A stretch of 64,000 bases of DNA from Leptospira ognonensis (lineage in GTDB: Bacteria; Spirochaetota; Leptospiria; Leptospirales; Leptospiraceae). This document shows positions 30,130 to 38,800 of this stretch, one piece after another (within the stretch, counting starts at the first letter, position 1; each line of letters opens with the position of its first letter). Location of the stretch: contig NZ_RQGD01000024.1 in assembly GCF_004770745.1 (NCBI RefSeq), positions 62,001 through 126,000 of the forward strand, given 5' to 3'. The notes beneath the pieces were generated by a model. The model did not search any database. It saw only the letters and a list, made by a program, of their open reading frames with translations, and was not told where the DNA came from. A program made the translations under genes and the position numbers.

Positions 30130-30510
30130 TTATCTTAGTTGTGTTAGCTCTCTGTAAGCACGGATGAATCCGTCAGACATGGTTTTGGCGAAGGTTAGGG
30201 ATATCCTTGCTTTTTCAGCCGCAATCATCACCTCATGAAGCTCCACCGAATTTGGATCGAAAACAATTTTTTGCGTCATCTCATCGGCTTCTACTTGTTG
30301 GTCGTTTACTTGTTCAAATGCTTTTTTCATGGCATTCGCAAATGTGCCCGCCACTTCATCGGGAGATTTCGCAATATCAGTTTTTCCATAATGCCTAGCA
30401 TCCGTTCGTTGTACAGAAACCTTGTCGCCCTGGGGGAGAAGGGAATGCGGACGGACCGCAGAATTGATGCCACGCATAGAGGAAAAAGAAGAGATAGGGT
30501 CGATTGCCAT
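30130..30510 (-). CDS. fliE: Flagellar hook-basal body protein FliE
   Basis: 126 residues. The C-terminal half has the FliE pattern: FANAMKKAFEQVNDQQVEAD, then DPNSVELHEVMIAAEKARISL and a final FIRAYRELTQLR. FliE joins the MS ring to the rod. The N-terminal half is low in hydrophobicity and variable, as in other spirochetes. It is normally preceded directly by flgC and followed by fliF. Here a lipoprotein gene separates it from flgC. Confidence 0.93.
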   Translation of the reverse strand: MAIDPISSFSSMRGINSAVRPHSLLPQGDKVSVQRTDARHYGKTDIAKSPDEVAGTFANAMKKAFEQVNDQQVEADEMTQKIVFDPNSVELHEVMIAAEKARISLTFAKTMSDGFIRAYRELTQLR

Positions 30511-30584
30511 AGGTTTTAAAATCCTTCCCTTAGAATGTCGGGAAGTCTGGGAAAAGCTTGAGTCAAAAATATTATGTCACAGAA

Positions 30585-32162
30585 TTATTTTCCCGGGTAT
30601 TGACCGAAAGGATCCTGGTAGGTGCGGTAGATTGGAATCTGGGGACGCGTTTTAGATAGACGAAATTTCGCGTACTTGGCTATGGAAAAGTCAATGGCAT
30701 CTCCCACATAATAGCCGATCAAAGAGCCCCCATCGCAAGTGTCTGTATACGTCAATGGCACATTAAATTCTGTTTCAGCCTTAAATCCATATTCCAATAA
30801 ATTTCCTGTACTATCCAAACGTATGAGCCCAAGCGTCGGGTATCCAGCTCGTCCCGGGAAGCTTGTGTCGTAACCTGGATCAAATAAAAAGGGTGAGAAA
30901 ACAAAATATCCATCTTTTCTAGAGTCTTGGAAAATTTTATAGATCGAGCCTTGGTCGGCACCAGGTCCGCCAAGGTAAGTCACATAACTGGCATTTAATG
31001 TAGAGTTTAATTTAATCACAAATTGATCATAACTCCCCTGGTAGTTTCGCACCCGCACGGAATCTAGACCTACAAATTGTGCCGAGGTCACCCCTGCAAA
31101 GATCATCTCATTGGCTATTTCTGATTCTTTAGGGATGGGAAGGATGGGACTTGCTTGCGAGCTGCCCGAAAGTAAAAACGTATGTCGCAAATATTTCCCG
31201 TCGGAATCAAATTGTGCGATCAAAAATTCTTTTCTAGGAGTCGTTCCCGTATGATTTTGGACCACTTGGTTGTATCCGACATCCAATGGCTCTCGCTCAA
31301 AGCCATAAGTGTAAATCGTGTCAGTTGACGAGACAGAAACCTTCTCAACTGTGCGAATCTGAGTCGATGTGGAGCCTGCAAAAAAATGAACCCAGGTTCC
31401 GGTCCCTGTGGGTTTTAATCGCATGACAAAAGATGCATTTTCAGGGATAGTAGAAGATAATTTGATTACGGAACCGGTAAAGGATGAGAATCCATTGGAA
31501 TTAGTTTCTCCACCTACAACAAGATCACCATTGCTTAGTTTGGCGATTGAGTATGCTTTATTATTTCCAGTGTTACTACCAAAGTAAGTATTCCATAAGA
31601 TACTGCCATCTTTTGCCATATGGAAAACGGCAACATTGGTAAAACCGCTGATAAAATTATTGAGTGGTGATCCCACCGATGAGGATGCTGAGAAGGTCAA
31701 ATAGACCCCGGAATCTGATTCGATGAGTCCGATCGCATTTCCGGCTGTATTGGCTAGTCCGATCGTTCTCGTCCATTCGAGCGCACCATTCGCAGTAAAT
31801 TTAAAAAGGGCCGCGTTGCGTGAGGTTGTTGAATCTTCAGTCCCGATAAAAGCGTCTGCGTCCAGATTCTTTTCCGGTTTGAAAGTAGAGATGCCGAAGA
31901 CATAGATCGACTTGTCTCTCGTCTGAATGATTTGGATCGGAGTGAGTGCCTCCCTTACCGTAACAGACCGGTAGGCGGGTTCATATTCAAATTGAGTCGT
32001 GTCACAAACGGCAAGGGGACGGATGAACTCCTGCCATAACAAGCGCTCGAGACTAGCCTCAGACCTGGTATCTCCAGAATTTCGTAGATCGGAGGGATTG
32101 CAAAAAAAAAGGCACAGACCGATGGTAAACCCAAGGAAAAGGTAAATAAATCTCGATTTCAT
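30585..32162 (-). CDS. Lipoprotein with beta-propeller-like repeats
   Basis: 525 residues. A signal peptide ends in LCLFFC, a loose spirochetal lipobox. The body is a series of strands with repeating patterns such as ALFKFTANGALEWTRTIG, VFHMAKDGSILWNTYFG, VGGETNSNG and FVIKLNSTLNASYVTYLGG, typical of SBBP/beta-propeller surface proteins with G-G-x-x-D loops. The function is unknown; it is probably surface exposed. It sits between flgC and fliE in the same direction, with 111 and 74 bases of spacer. The flagellar context does not by itself show a flagellar role. Confidence 0.7.
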   Translation of the reverse strand: MKSRFIYLFLGFTIGLCLFFCNPSDLRNSGDTRSEASLERLLWQEFIRPLAVCDTTQFEYEPAYRSVTVREALTPIQIIQTRDKSIYVFGISTFKPEKNLDADAFIGTEDSTTSRNAALFKFTANGALEWTRTIGLANTAGNAIGLIESDSGVYLTFSASSSVGSPLNNFISGFTNVAVFHMAKDGSILWNTYFGSNTGNNKAYSIAKLSNGDLVVGGETNSNGFSSFTGSVIKLSSTIPENASFVMRLKPTGTGTWVHFFAGSTSTQIRTVEKVSVSSTDTIYTYGFEREPLDVGYNQVVQNHTGTTPRKEFLIAQFDSDGKYLRHTFLLSGSSQASPILPIPKESEIANEMIFAGVTSAQFVGLDSVRVRNYQGSYDQFVIKLNSTLNASYVTYLGGPGADQGSIYKIFQDSRKDGYFVFSPFLFDPGYDTSFPGRAGYPTLGLIRLDSTGNLLEYGFKAETEFNVPLTYTDTCDGGSLIGYYVGDAIDFSIAKYAKFRLSKTRPQIPIYRTYQDPFGQYPGK

Positions 32163-32273
32163 GGCTGTGATGTTGTCCCTAAGGGAATAACATGCAAGGA
32201 AGTCATAGATTGCAATTAAAAATCAAAGTTTTAGAATTTCATTTCGCAATAAATCAAACAATGATCCGAGTAT

Positions 32274-32735
32274 TTAGGCCCTTCCGATCTCCATCGCTTT
32301 ATTGAACATCGCTTTGGTTCCATTGATCATTTGCACATTGGCCTCATAGGATCTGGATGCAGAAATCATATCTGTCATTTCTGTTACAATGTTGATATTT
32401 GGAAATTCCACATAACCTTTTTTGGGCCCTGTCTGAATGGCATCTGGATGAGTGGGGTCATAGGTAAGCCGAAGAGGGCTCATATCCTTTTCAATCTTCA
32501 TGACCTTTACACCTTTGCCTTCGCCAGGAGAAACTCCAAAAGGATAAACAGGGCTGTTGTATTTTGGTCGCAAGTTGACTGGGGTTAAGATGACCCGATC
32601 TCTTCGGAAAGGGCCATCTCCATTTGTATTACGAGTCGTCGTCGCATTAGCAATGTTATTCGAGATAACATCCATACGAAGTCTTTGGGCCGATAGCCCA
32701 GTAGCTGAAACATTGATTGAATCAAACATGCCCAT
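32274..32735 (-). CDS. flgC: Flagellar basal-body rod protein FlgC
   Basis: 153 residues from ATG 32735, with AGGAAT about seven bases upstream. The N-terminus FDSINVSATGLSAQRLRMDV followed by SNNIANATTT is the rod/hook family motif; the C-terminus NINIVTEMTDMISASRSYEA and the final helix match FlgC. It polymerises in the proximal rod. Its start is 24 bases after the flgB stop, so flgB-flgC is a standard pair. Confidence 0.95.
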   Translation of the reverse strand: MGMFDSINVSATGLSAQRLRMDVISNNIANATTTRNTNGDGPFRRDRVILTPVNLRPKYNSPVYPFGVSPGEGKGVKVMKIEKDMSPLRLTYDPTHPDAIQTGPKKGYVEFPNINIVTEMTDMISASRSYEANVQMINGTKAMFNKAMEIGRA

Positions 32736-32759
32736 ATATTATTCCTAAATCCTATATTC

Positions 32760-33191
32760 CTAAGTACTTCTCATGACGATATTGAGGAGTCGATTGTTTT
32801 GATTGAGACGCTCAATCATCAAATTATAAGTCATCTGGTTTTGGTTAGCTTCTACGATTTCCTTTTCAATATCCACATTGTTTCCATCAGGTCGCATGGT
32901 TGTCAGATAATCTGTATTTACTTTAGGTTTTACATCCCGGTAATCTAAGGGTTTAAAAAATTCTATGTGTTTTTCGTTTGTGATTTTGGTGGGGACAGCC
33001 TTTTCTTTTTCAATCTTTTCTGATTCAAAAGCTCGTTTGAGTGCTGATTCAAATACCACCTCGGATCGCTTGAAATGAGGGACATCCGCATTGGCGATGT
33101 TATCTGTTAACACCTTTCTTTTGGTCATCCCAGCGTTTAAGCCTCTTTCCAATAGATCTTGCGTTTTCATGAAATGCGTTTCTGCAAACAT
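32760..33191 (-). CDS. flgB: Flagellar basal-body rod protein FlgB
   Basis: 143 residues from ATG 33191, with GAGGGA at a good distance. The motif LTDNIANADVPHFKRSEVVF is characteristic of the FlgB N-terminus, and VDIEKEIVEANQNQMTYNLM of the C-terminal helix. It forms part of the proximal rod. Only 15 bases separate it from the upstream fatty acid hydroxylase gene on the same strand, so the flagellar transcript may start before or inside that gene. Confidence 0.95.
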   Translation of the reverse strand: MFAETHFMKTQDLLERGLNAGMTKRKVLTDNIANADVPHFKRSEVVFESALKRAFESEKIEKEKAVPTKITNEKHIEFFKPLDYRDVKPKVNTDYLTTMRPDGNNVDIEKEIVEANQNQMTYNLMIERLNQNNRLLNIVMRST

Positions 33192-33206
33192 AGATTCCCT
33201 CTTGGT

Positions 33207-34067
33207 CTAAGTTTCGGCCGTTTTTCCTGCCGGGATAAGCACTTTATGTCCCTTCTCGGCAAGTTTTTTCTCCCGATTTTCGGTCACTTCCTGGTAGTAT
33301 TTCTCGTAATAAGGGAAGTTTGTGCCCATGAGACGGTCCCAAACATTAAAATAGAGGCTGTAATTGCCTTGGAACTTCTGGTGGTGAAGGTTGTGGTGAG
33401 TCGAGGTGTTGATCCATTTCGTGATGGGATGTGTCGCCCAACCTTTGGGAAAAAATTCATACCCGAGATGCCACCATATATTCAATACCATCGCGTAAAA
33501 CGTATGGAAGAGAATTACATAAAAGTGAATGGGGACCACTGTTACAAAAAGCACTAAGTAGATACTTTCTAAAAATGCCTCTGTGATCTGAAAACGATAT
33601 GCTGCCAGAGGAGAAGGATTCACAGACATGTGGTGCTCAATGTGGACATGAGGATAAACCTTTTTGATATGGGCAAATCGATGCATCCAATAAAACCAAG
33701 TCTCATGCCAGATGGTAATGAGGATAAAACTTAATGTAACATACCCCCAGGCAGCAAGTCCGTTGATTTCACCAAAATAAACACGATTTGGTATCAACTT
33801 CATTTTCGCCAGGGTAATGTTTGTAGTAGCAACGAGAGTGAAGACGATGAGCGTAATGGCAGACTGCCGAAATTCCTTCCATACTTTGTCCATTTTCGGA
33901 AAGGTTTTCTGAATGCGAAAGGGCTCAAAATAATCCTTTTTCCAAAGATAGAGCAACAGAAAAGCAAAACCTGCAATCGGATAATACCGAATGAAATTTA
34001 ACGTCAGTTGGATGGTAGATACTTTTGTGATGCAATCCATCACGAGTTCACATTGCACTGGACCCAT
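33207..34067 (-). CDS. Fatty acid hydroxylase superfamily protein (sterol desaturase type)
   Basis: 286 residues from ATG 34067, with AGGAGG upstream. Four to five membrane helices carry the three diiron His boxes: HETWFYWMHR, HVHIEHH and THHNLHHQK. Enzymes of this type hydroxylate or desaturate membrane lipids or fatty alcohol/sterol-like substrates. The bacterial substrate is usually unknown, and here it is too. Its stop lies 15 bases before flgB on the same strand, which may mean shared transcription without shared function. Confidence 0.88.
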   Translation of the reverse strand: MGPVQCELVMDCITKVSTIQLTLNFIRYYPIAGFAFLLLYLWKKDYFEPFRIQKTFPKMDKVWKEFRQSAITLIVFTLVATTNITLAKMKLIPNRVYFGEINGLAAWGYVTLSFILITIWHETWFYWMHRFAHIKKVYPHVHIEHHMSVNPSPLAAYRFQITEAFLESIYLVLFVTVVPIHFYVILFHTFYAMVLNIWWHLGYEFFPKGWATHPITKWINTSTHHNLHHQKFQGNYSLYFNVWDRLMGTNFPYYEKYYQEVTENREKKLAEKGHKVLIPAGKTAET

Positions 34068-34157
34068 AAGAGCCTCCTACATTTGAAACCAGTGTATCAG
34101 GTAATGAAACTGGATTCGACCGAGTGTATCCATTCGGAAGAAAAAAAGATTCCGAAA

Positions 34158-35252
34158 CTATCCATTCGGACGTATGGATTTTCGATATTCCGTGGGACTC
34201 ATACCCGTTTCGCGTTTGAAGGCATCGTAAAACGTAGATTTGGAGGGAAATCCAACTTCATATGCAATAGAAAGAATCGTCTTTTCTGGAGCATTTTTGC
34301 AGAGTTCTTTCGCCTCGCGGATGCGGTAGTGGTTGATGTAGGCAAAAAAATTCTTTCCTAAATGCTGGTTTAAAAATTCGGAAAGCTGGTGTTGGGAGAC
34401 AGCAAGTTCTGCAGAGAGTTCCCCCAAGTTGATTTCATCATTTCTGTAAATCTTGGACTCTTCCATAAGGTGAGTCAGTCTGAGGCCAAGATCCGTTACA
34501 TCTACCGATTTTAATTGAGTGATCTGGTATTTTTTTTCTTCAATGACGATTCGATTGATTTCACCTAGGATCTCGGGATTTCTTTGTCTGAGTAAAAATA
34601 CTAAGATGAGGATGATGCCAATGATTCCAGAGACAAGATCAAGCCCGTGTCTCTTGTGATAGTAAAGCGTGAAGAGGCCGATCACTGAGGCAAGTGTGCC
34701 TAGGAAAATGACATAGAGAACAAGTCTTAGGTGAGCTGATTCTCTTACGGTCTTCCAGCGCAAGTATCTGAACAGCTGACCGAATACGATGATGCTCGCA
34801 ATAAAAATGGGACATACTGCGATGGTGATTGCAAGTTTCACAAGGAAAGGAACTCCCAGAGTCGGAAAGTTTGTGATGGTTTCAATCTTTTCAGCTCCCG
34901 AGAGCGAATAGAAAGGTAGCAATAGGCAGACTACAGCAAAAGGAGGCAATGATTCATAAATTCTAAATTTAACAGTGTTTTTTCCTTCTGTCCAAAAAAT
35001 AGAAAAGTAGCGAAATAGAACAGAACCAAAAAGAGAAGTGAATGGCAAATGGAGCATGTAAAAATATGGAAAGTGGACATAACTCCCGCTTGCAATATAA
35101 AAAGTATGAGACTGAAATATGGCCGCTAAGAAGAAAAGGCAAGCCTGGATATAGGCTTGGGAAGATTTTTCCTTCACTACGAGTTCACCCAAAGTAAAGA
35201 GAAGTGCAAGGGCGGCTGAAAACGCGATGAAATAAAGAAAAAATGGATTCAT
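34158..35252 (-). CDS. Membrane-anchored AraC-family regulator
   Basis: 364 residues. The first about 215 residues hold seven membrane helices. The last about 100 residues are an AraC/XylS DNA-binding domain with two helix-turn-helix units: LSAELAVSQHQLSEFLNQH, and SIAYEVGFPSKSTFYDAFKRETGMSPTEYR (partial). A seven-helix sensor coupled directly to AraC is common in Leptospira and some Bacteroidetes. It is divergent, with about 30 bases of spacer, from the MCE transport operon, which is a candidate target, and lies upstream of the fatty acid hydroxylase in the same direction. Confidence 0.88.
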   Translation of the reverse strand: MNPFFLYFIAFSAALALLFTLGELVVKEKSSQAYIQACLFFLAAIFQSHTFYIASGSYVHFPYFYMLHLPFTSLFGSVLFRYFSIFWTEGKNTVKFRIYESLPPFAVVCLLLPFYSLSGAEKIETITNFPTLGVPFLVKLAITIAVCPIFIASIIVFGQLFRYLRWKTVRESAHLRLVLYVIFLGTLASVIGLFTLYYHKRHGLDLVSGIIGIILILVFLLRQRNPEILGEINRIVIEEKKYQITQLKSVDVTDLGLRLTHLMEESKIYRNDEINLGELSAELAVSQHQLSEFLNQHLGKNFFAYINHYRIREAKELCKNAPEKTILSIAYEVGFPSKSTFYDAFKRETGMSPTEYRKSIRPNG

Positions 35253-35283
35253 TGCTAGCTACAATCAACAATGCGCCGCTCTC

Positions 35284-36468
35284 GTGAAAATCAAAATAAA
35301 ATCACTTGCCAGATTTCATATCACACGTATGATTTTGGCTATCCCTGTGGCAGAAACTGGTAAATCGATTCGACTCCTTTGGGAGGGTAGCGTATTAGAA
35401 GTTTACCTACCGACTATTTTGACATTCCGCCAAACTCCCGCTATTTGGAAAGGCTCGGTTTTTGAGCTAAAAGGGCGGTCTCCTTCCTTAATACGAGTAT
35501 TTGCATCCGAACTTAAAGTGGCGGATAGTTCTGGATTTGCATTTTTGCAGTTTCTAAAAAAAAATCAAGATTCAAATGGAAATAGATTCGAAATACTTGA
35601 GTTAGGTGAGAAATTCGCCCCTATGTACCAAGCGGCGACTGGTAAAAGTAAAACTCTAGAATCCTCTCAATATAAACTTGGCTACTCTGAAAAAGTAGGA
35701 AAATATACCATAGATTGGTTCAAGGAATTTACCTTTCTTGTGGCCTTCACTGGTGAACTTACGGTTTCTTTTTGGAAAAGTGTTCTTCACCCTTCGCGGA
35801 TTCGCTGGAAAGATGTCTTTCGTGTCTCCGAATCCATGGGTGTGAATGCATTTCCCATCATTGCGATGATTGGATTTTTGCTAGGTCTCATCATGTCTTT
35901 CCAATCAGCTATCCCTATGCGAAGATTCGGCGCCGAGATTTTCGTCGCAAATCTAGTAGGTCTGTCCCTGTTCCGTGAACTTGGCCCCTTAATGACTGCC
36001 TTCATCCTTTCAGGAAGATCTGGGTCTGCTTTCGCCGCAGAACTTGGTACCATGAAGGTATCAGAAGAAATTGATGCTCTTACTACGATGGGTCTTCCCC
36101 CAGTTCAGTTTCTCATCGTACCTAGGTTAGTTGCCTCTTTGATTATGACTCCACTGCTTACTCTCATCTTTAACTTATTTGGTCTGATTGGCGGTGCGGT
36201 TGTACTAATGAGCTTTGGTTTTCCTTTGGTCACATTCATCAACCAAGTAAACGTAGCGGTCGGTTTTAATGACATTGCGGGTGGTATGCTCAAGTCATAT
36301 TTTTTTGGTATGATCATAGCAGCCATTGGATGTTACCGGGGTTTGAAGACAACAACAGGTGCCGGAGCCGTAGGTGAATCAACCACTGCTGCCGTTGTCG
36401 GTTCCATCATTTTAGTTTCTCTGTTAGATGGAGTATTCTCGGTGCTTTATTTTTACATGGGAATATAA
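35284..36468 (+). CDS. mlaE: MlaE-family permease with N-terminal STAS domain
   Basis: 394 residues from GTG 35284; ATG 35329 is an alternative start. Residues about 20-115 form a STAS domain like the separate MlaB of E. coli, with VADSSGFAFLQFLKK. The rest is the MlaE permease with five to six helices and GPLMTAFILSGRSGSAFAAELG as the typical permease-ATPase coupling region. With MlaF and MlaD it forms an inner-membrane machine that moves phospholipids between inner and outer membranes. The MlaB function appears to be fused to the permease. Confidence 0.9.
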   Translation: MKIKIKSLARFHITRMILAIPVAETGKSIRLLWEGSVLEVYLPTILTFRQTPAIWKGSVFELKGRSPSLIRVFASELKVADSSGFAFLQFLKKNQDSNGNRFEILELGEKFAPMYQAATGKSKTLESSQYKLGYSEKVGKYTIDWFKEFTFLVAFTGELTVSFWKSVLHPSRIRWKDVFRVSESMGVNAFPIIAMIGFLLGLIMSFQSAIPMRRFGAEIFVANLVGLSLFRELGPLMTAFILSGRSGSAFAAELGTMKVSEEIDALTTMGLPPVQFLIVPRLVASLIMTPLLTLIFNLFGLIGGAVVLMSFGFPLVTFINQVNVAVGFNDIAGGMLKSYFFGMIIAAIGCYRGLKTTTGAGAVGESTTAAVVGSIILVSLLDGVFSVLYFYMGI

Positions 36469-36469
36469 A

Positions 36470-37228
36470 ATGGCTGAAAGCATCATCAAAGTTCAGCATC
36501 TAACAACAGGTTATGGAAATTCTGTAATCATGAATGACATTTCCTTTGAAGTAAATCGAGGCGAAATTTTTGGAATTTTGGGTGGCTCAGGCTGTGGCAA
36601 ATCTACCGTTTTAAAAAATATGATTGGTCTAACTCCACCGATGTCTGGCAGTATATTTATCGAATCAGACGATATCGTCAAAGCTAGTGGAGTGAAACGA
36701 ATTCATATCTGGAATAAAATTGGGGTGATGTACCAGCAAAGTGCCTTATTTGGTTCCATGACACTCCTCGAAAATATTAAACTACCGCTGGAAGAATTTA
36801 CCAATTTACCAGTTGAAGCCATGGATACGATCGCCAAGATGAAATTAAAATTAGTTGGCTTAGAGGCATATGCCGATTTAATGCCTGCGGAGTTATCTGG
36901 TGGGATGAAAAAAAGAGCTGCGATAGCTCGTGCGATGGCCATGGATCCTGATATTCTTTTTTTGGATGAGCCTTCGGCAGGACTAGATCCAATCACCAGC
37001 GTGGATCTGGATCATTTAATCATAAGACTTTCACGCACACTAGGTGTGACGTTTGTGATTGTTACTCATGAATTGCCCTCCATCTTTACTATGGCAGACC
37101 GAGTCATCGTGCTTGATAAAGAATCGAAAGGGATTATCGCCGAAGGAAAACCGAAAGATTTGAAAGCGAAAGCCAAAGGGTCATTTGTCTATAGATTTTT
37201 TAATCGTATTCCGCAGGAGGAAGCTTAG
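36470..37228 (+). CDS. mlaF: MlaF-family ABC transporter ATPase
   Basis: 252 residues from ATG 36470, one base after the permease stop; the longer frame to 36428 would run into mlaE. Walker A is GGSGCGKST, Q-loop is YQQSALFGSM, signature is LSGGMKKRAAIARAMA and Walker B is ILFLDEPSAGLDP. This is the ATPase that drives the MCE lipid transporter. It is coupled to the following MCE gene, which starts one base after its stop. Confidence 0.93.
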   Translation: MAESIIKVQHLTTGYGNSVIMNDISFEVNRGEIFGILGGSGCGKSTVLKNMIGLTPPMSGSIFIESDDIVKASGVKRIHIWNKIGVMYQQSALFGSMTLLENIKLPLEEFTNLPVEAMDTIAKMKLKLVGLEAYADLMPAELSGGMKKRAAIARAMAMDPDILFLDEPSAGLDPITSVDLDHLIIRLSRTLGVTFVIVTHELPSIFTMADRVIVLDKESKGIIAEGKPKDLKAKAKGSFVYRFFNRIPQEEA

Positions 37229-37229
37229 G

Positions 37230-38177
37230 ATGGGTTCAGCTAATTCTAGTTACTTGAAGGTGGGCATTTTTGTGCTCGCAAGTTTTTTTATTTTAATAGG
37301 TTTCATAGTTACTTTTACAGCAAGTGCCTTCTTTCAAAGATCTGTGAAGCTCGAAACATACTTCGACGAATCAGTCCAGGGATTAGATATCGGGAGCCCC
37401 GTCAAACATCGAGGAGTGAAAGTGGGATCAGTAGAAGGGATCACTTTTGTTCAAAATGAGTATAAAAGTAAATTAAATGAGGAACAATCAGAACTCTATG
37501 GAAGGTATGTCGTGATCAAAATGTCTGTTCCAGATTTTGTTAAAGAAACATCTGGCGACGATATGAAACATACTGTTGAAAGGATGATTCAATCTGGCTT
37601 GCGAGTCCGGCTGGCATCTCAAGGGCTAACGGGCACAGCTTATCTTGAAGTGGATTATCTAAATCCTGAAAAAAATCCTCCGCTTGCTATATCATGGACA
37701 CCAAAAACAATTTACATACCCTCTGCCCCAAGTACGATTTCTCGGTTCACGGCCTCGGTTGATAAATTTTTTGACAAACTTGAGAAGGCAGATGTCAGTC
37801 GAATTTTAGAGGGTGTAGATGACCTCATCAAAAATTTAAATGCTACAGTCACGCAAGCAAACCTTGGGGCGATTTCTAAAGAGGCCGTTGGGTTACTCTC
37901 GGATTTAAGAAAAACCAACCAGGAAGTTAAGAGTTTGATTGCCCAACCCGAACTTCAGAACACTCCTAAAAAATTAGACCAGACGATCACGCAATTGCAA
38001 GGTACGATCAAAAGACTTGATACGATCCTTGCTTCCAACCAAGGTGATATCGGTTCAGCGATTGAAAATTTAAGAATCGCTTCAGAAGATTTAAAAGAAG
38101 TAACTGCCAATGCTAAAAAATATCCATCCCAACTTCTTTTTGGTGAAGCACCAAACAAATCAAAATTATGGAAATGA
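37230..38177 (+). CDS. mlaD: MCE-domain substrate-binding protein (MlaD-like)
   Basis: 315 residues from ATG 37230, with GGAGG upstream at the end of mlaF. One N-terminal membrane helix (VGIFVLASFFILIGFIVTF) precedes an MCE domain with DIGSPVKHRGVKVGSVEGI, followed by a long alpha-helical region of about 130 residues. MlaD-type proteins form hexameric lipid channels in the periplasm; the helical tail could form a tube or barrel across the periplasm as in PqiB/YebT-like or LetB-like relatives. The next gene starts within its last codons. Confidence 0.92.
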   Translation: MGSANSSYLKVGIFVLASFFILIGFIVTFTASAFFQRSVKLETYFDESVQGLDIGSPVKHRGVKVGSVEGITFVQNEYKSKLNEEQSELYGRYVVIKMSVPDFVKETSGDDMKHTVERMIQSGLRVRLASQGLTGTAYLEVDYLNPEKNPPLAISWTPKTIYIPSAPSTISRFTASVDKFFDKLEKADVSRILEGVDDLIKNLNATVTQANLGAISKEAVGLLSDLRKTNQEVKSLIAQPELQNTPKKLDQTITQLQGTIKRLDTILASNQGDIGSAIENLRIASEDLKEVTANAKKYPSQLLFGEAPNKSKLWK

Positions 38178-38800
38178 AATTTAATATACGTATGATCTTT
38201 CGAGTCGTTTCAATTTTTTTAAATCTAATTCTGTTCTTTGGATGTTTTGGTATGACCAAAACTTATCCCGAAAAGAAATATTTTTTGATCGAGGTAGAAA
38301 ATCCAGTGCAGACGATTTCAGCACCTAAGGGGTCTAGTTTTAAAATCCGACGCTTTTCTATCTCTCAAAGGTTTGAAGGAAAAGAGTTTGTATATCGCAA
38401 AGATAATGTTAACTTTGAATCAGATTTCTATAATTCATTTTTCATTTCACCTTCATCAAATTTACGGGAAGAGTTTACAAAGGCACTTCTGGCTTCAAAG
38501 ATCTTTGAATGGGATGCAGGTCAAAACACTCGCATAGATCCGACTCATTATATAGAAATCTCAATTTCTGATTTATATGGAGATTTCAGAAGCAATCCGA
38601 AAGCCGTTTTAAATATGGAATTATTTGTCTACACGGAAACAAATTCTATCCCCAATATCATTTTTAAGAAATCATATAAAAAGTCAGTAGACATTCAAAC
38701 AAAAGAAGCTGGCGATTTGGTAGCAGGTTGGAACCAAGCTTTGGGACAAATCACACAGGAAATTGGCACGGATTTAAGAGATAAGATTTTTACTAAATGA
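38168..38800 (+). CDS. ABC-type transport auxiliary lipoprotein (PqiC-like)
   Basis: 210 residues. A hydrophobic signal segment ends in LFFGC, a spirochetal lipobox, followed by a mature domain with YFLIEVENP near its start, as in PqiC and other auxiliary lipoproteins of MCE systems. In those systems the protein sits in the outer membrane and receives the MCE tunnel. It overlaps mlaD by 10 bases and the next gene by 4, so it belongs to the mlaE-mlaF-mlaD operon. Confidence 0.78.
   Translation: MEMKFNIRMIFRVVSIFLNLILFFGCFGMTKTYPEKKYFLIEVENPVQTISAPKGSSFKIRRFSISQRFEGKEFVYRKDNVNFESDFYNSFFISPSSNLREEFTKALLASKIFEWDAGQNTRIDPTHYIEISISDLYGDFRSNPKAVLNMELFVYTETNSIPNIIFKKSYKKSVDIQTKEAGDLVAGWNQALGQITQEIGTDLRDKIFTK

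Noticed and set aside
30524..30545. CTTCCC/GGGAAG hairpin between the lipoprotein gene and fliE as terminator
   Set aside because: The stem is six bases with a ten-base loop and no T run, so it is too weak to call.
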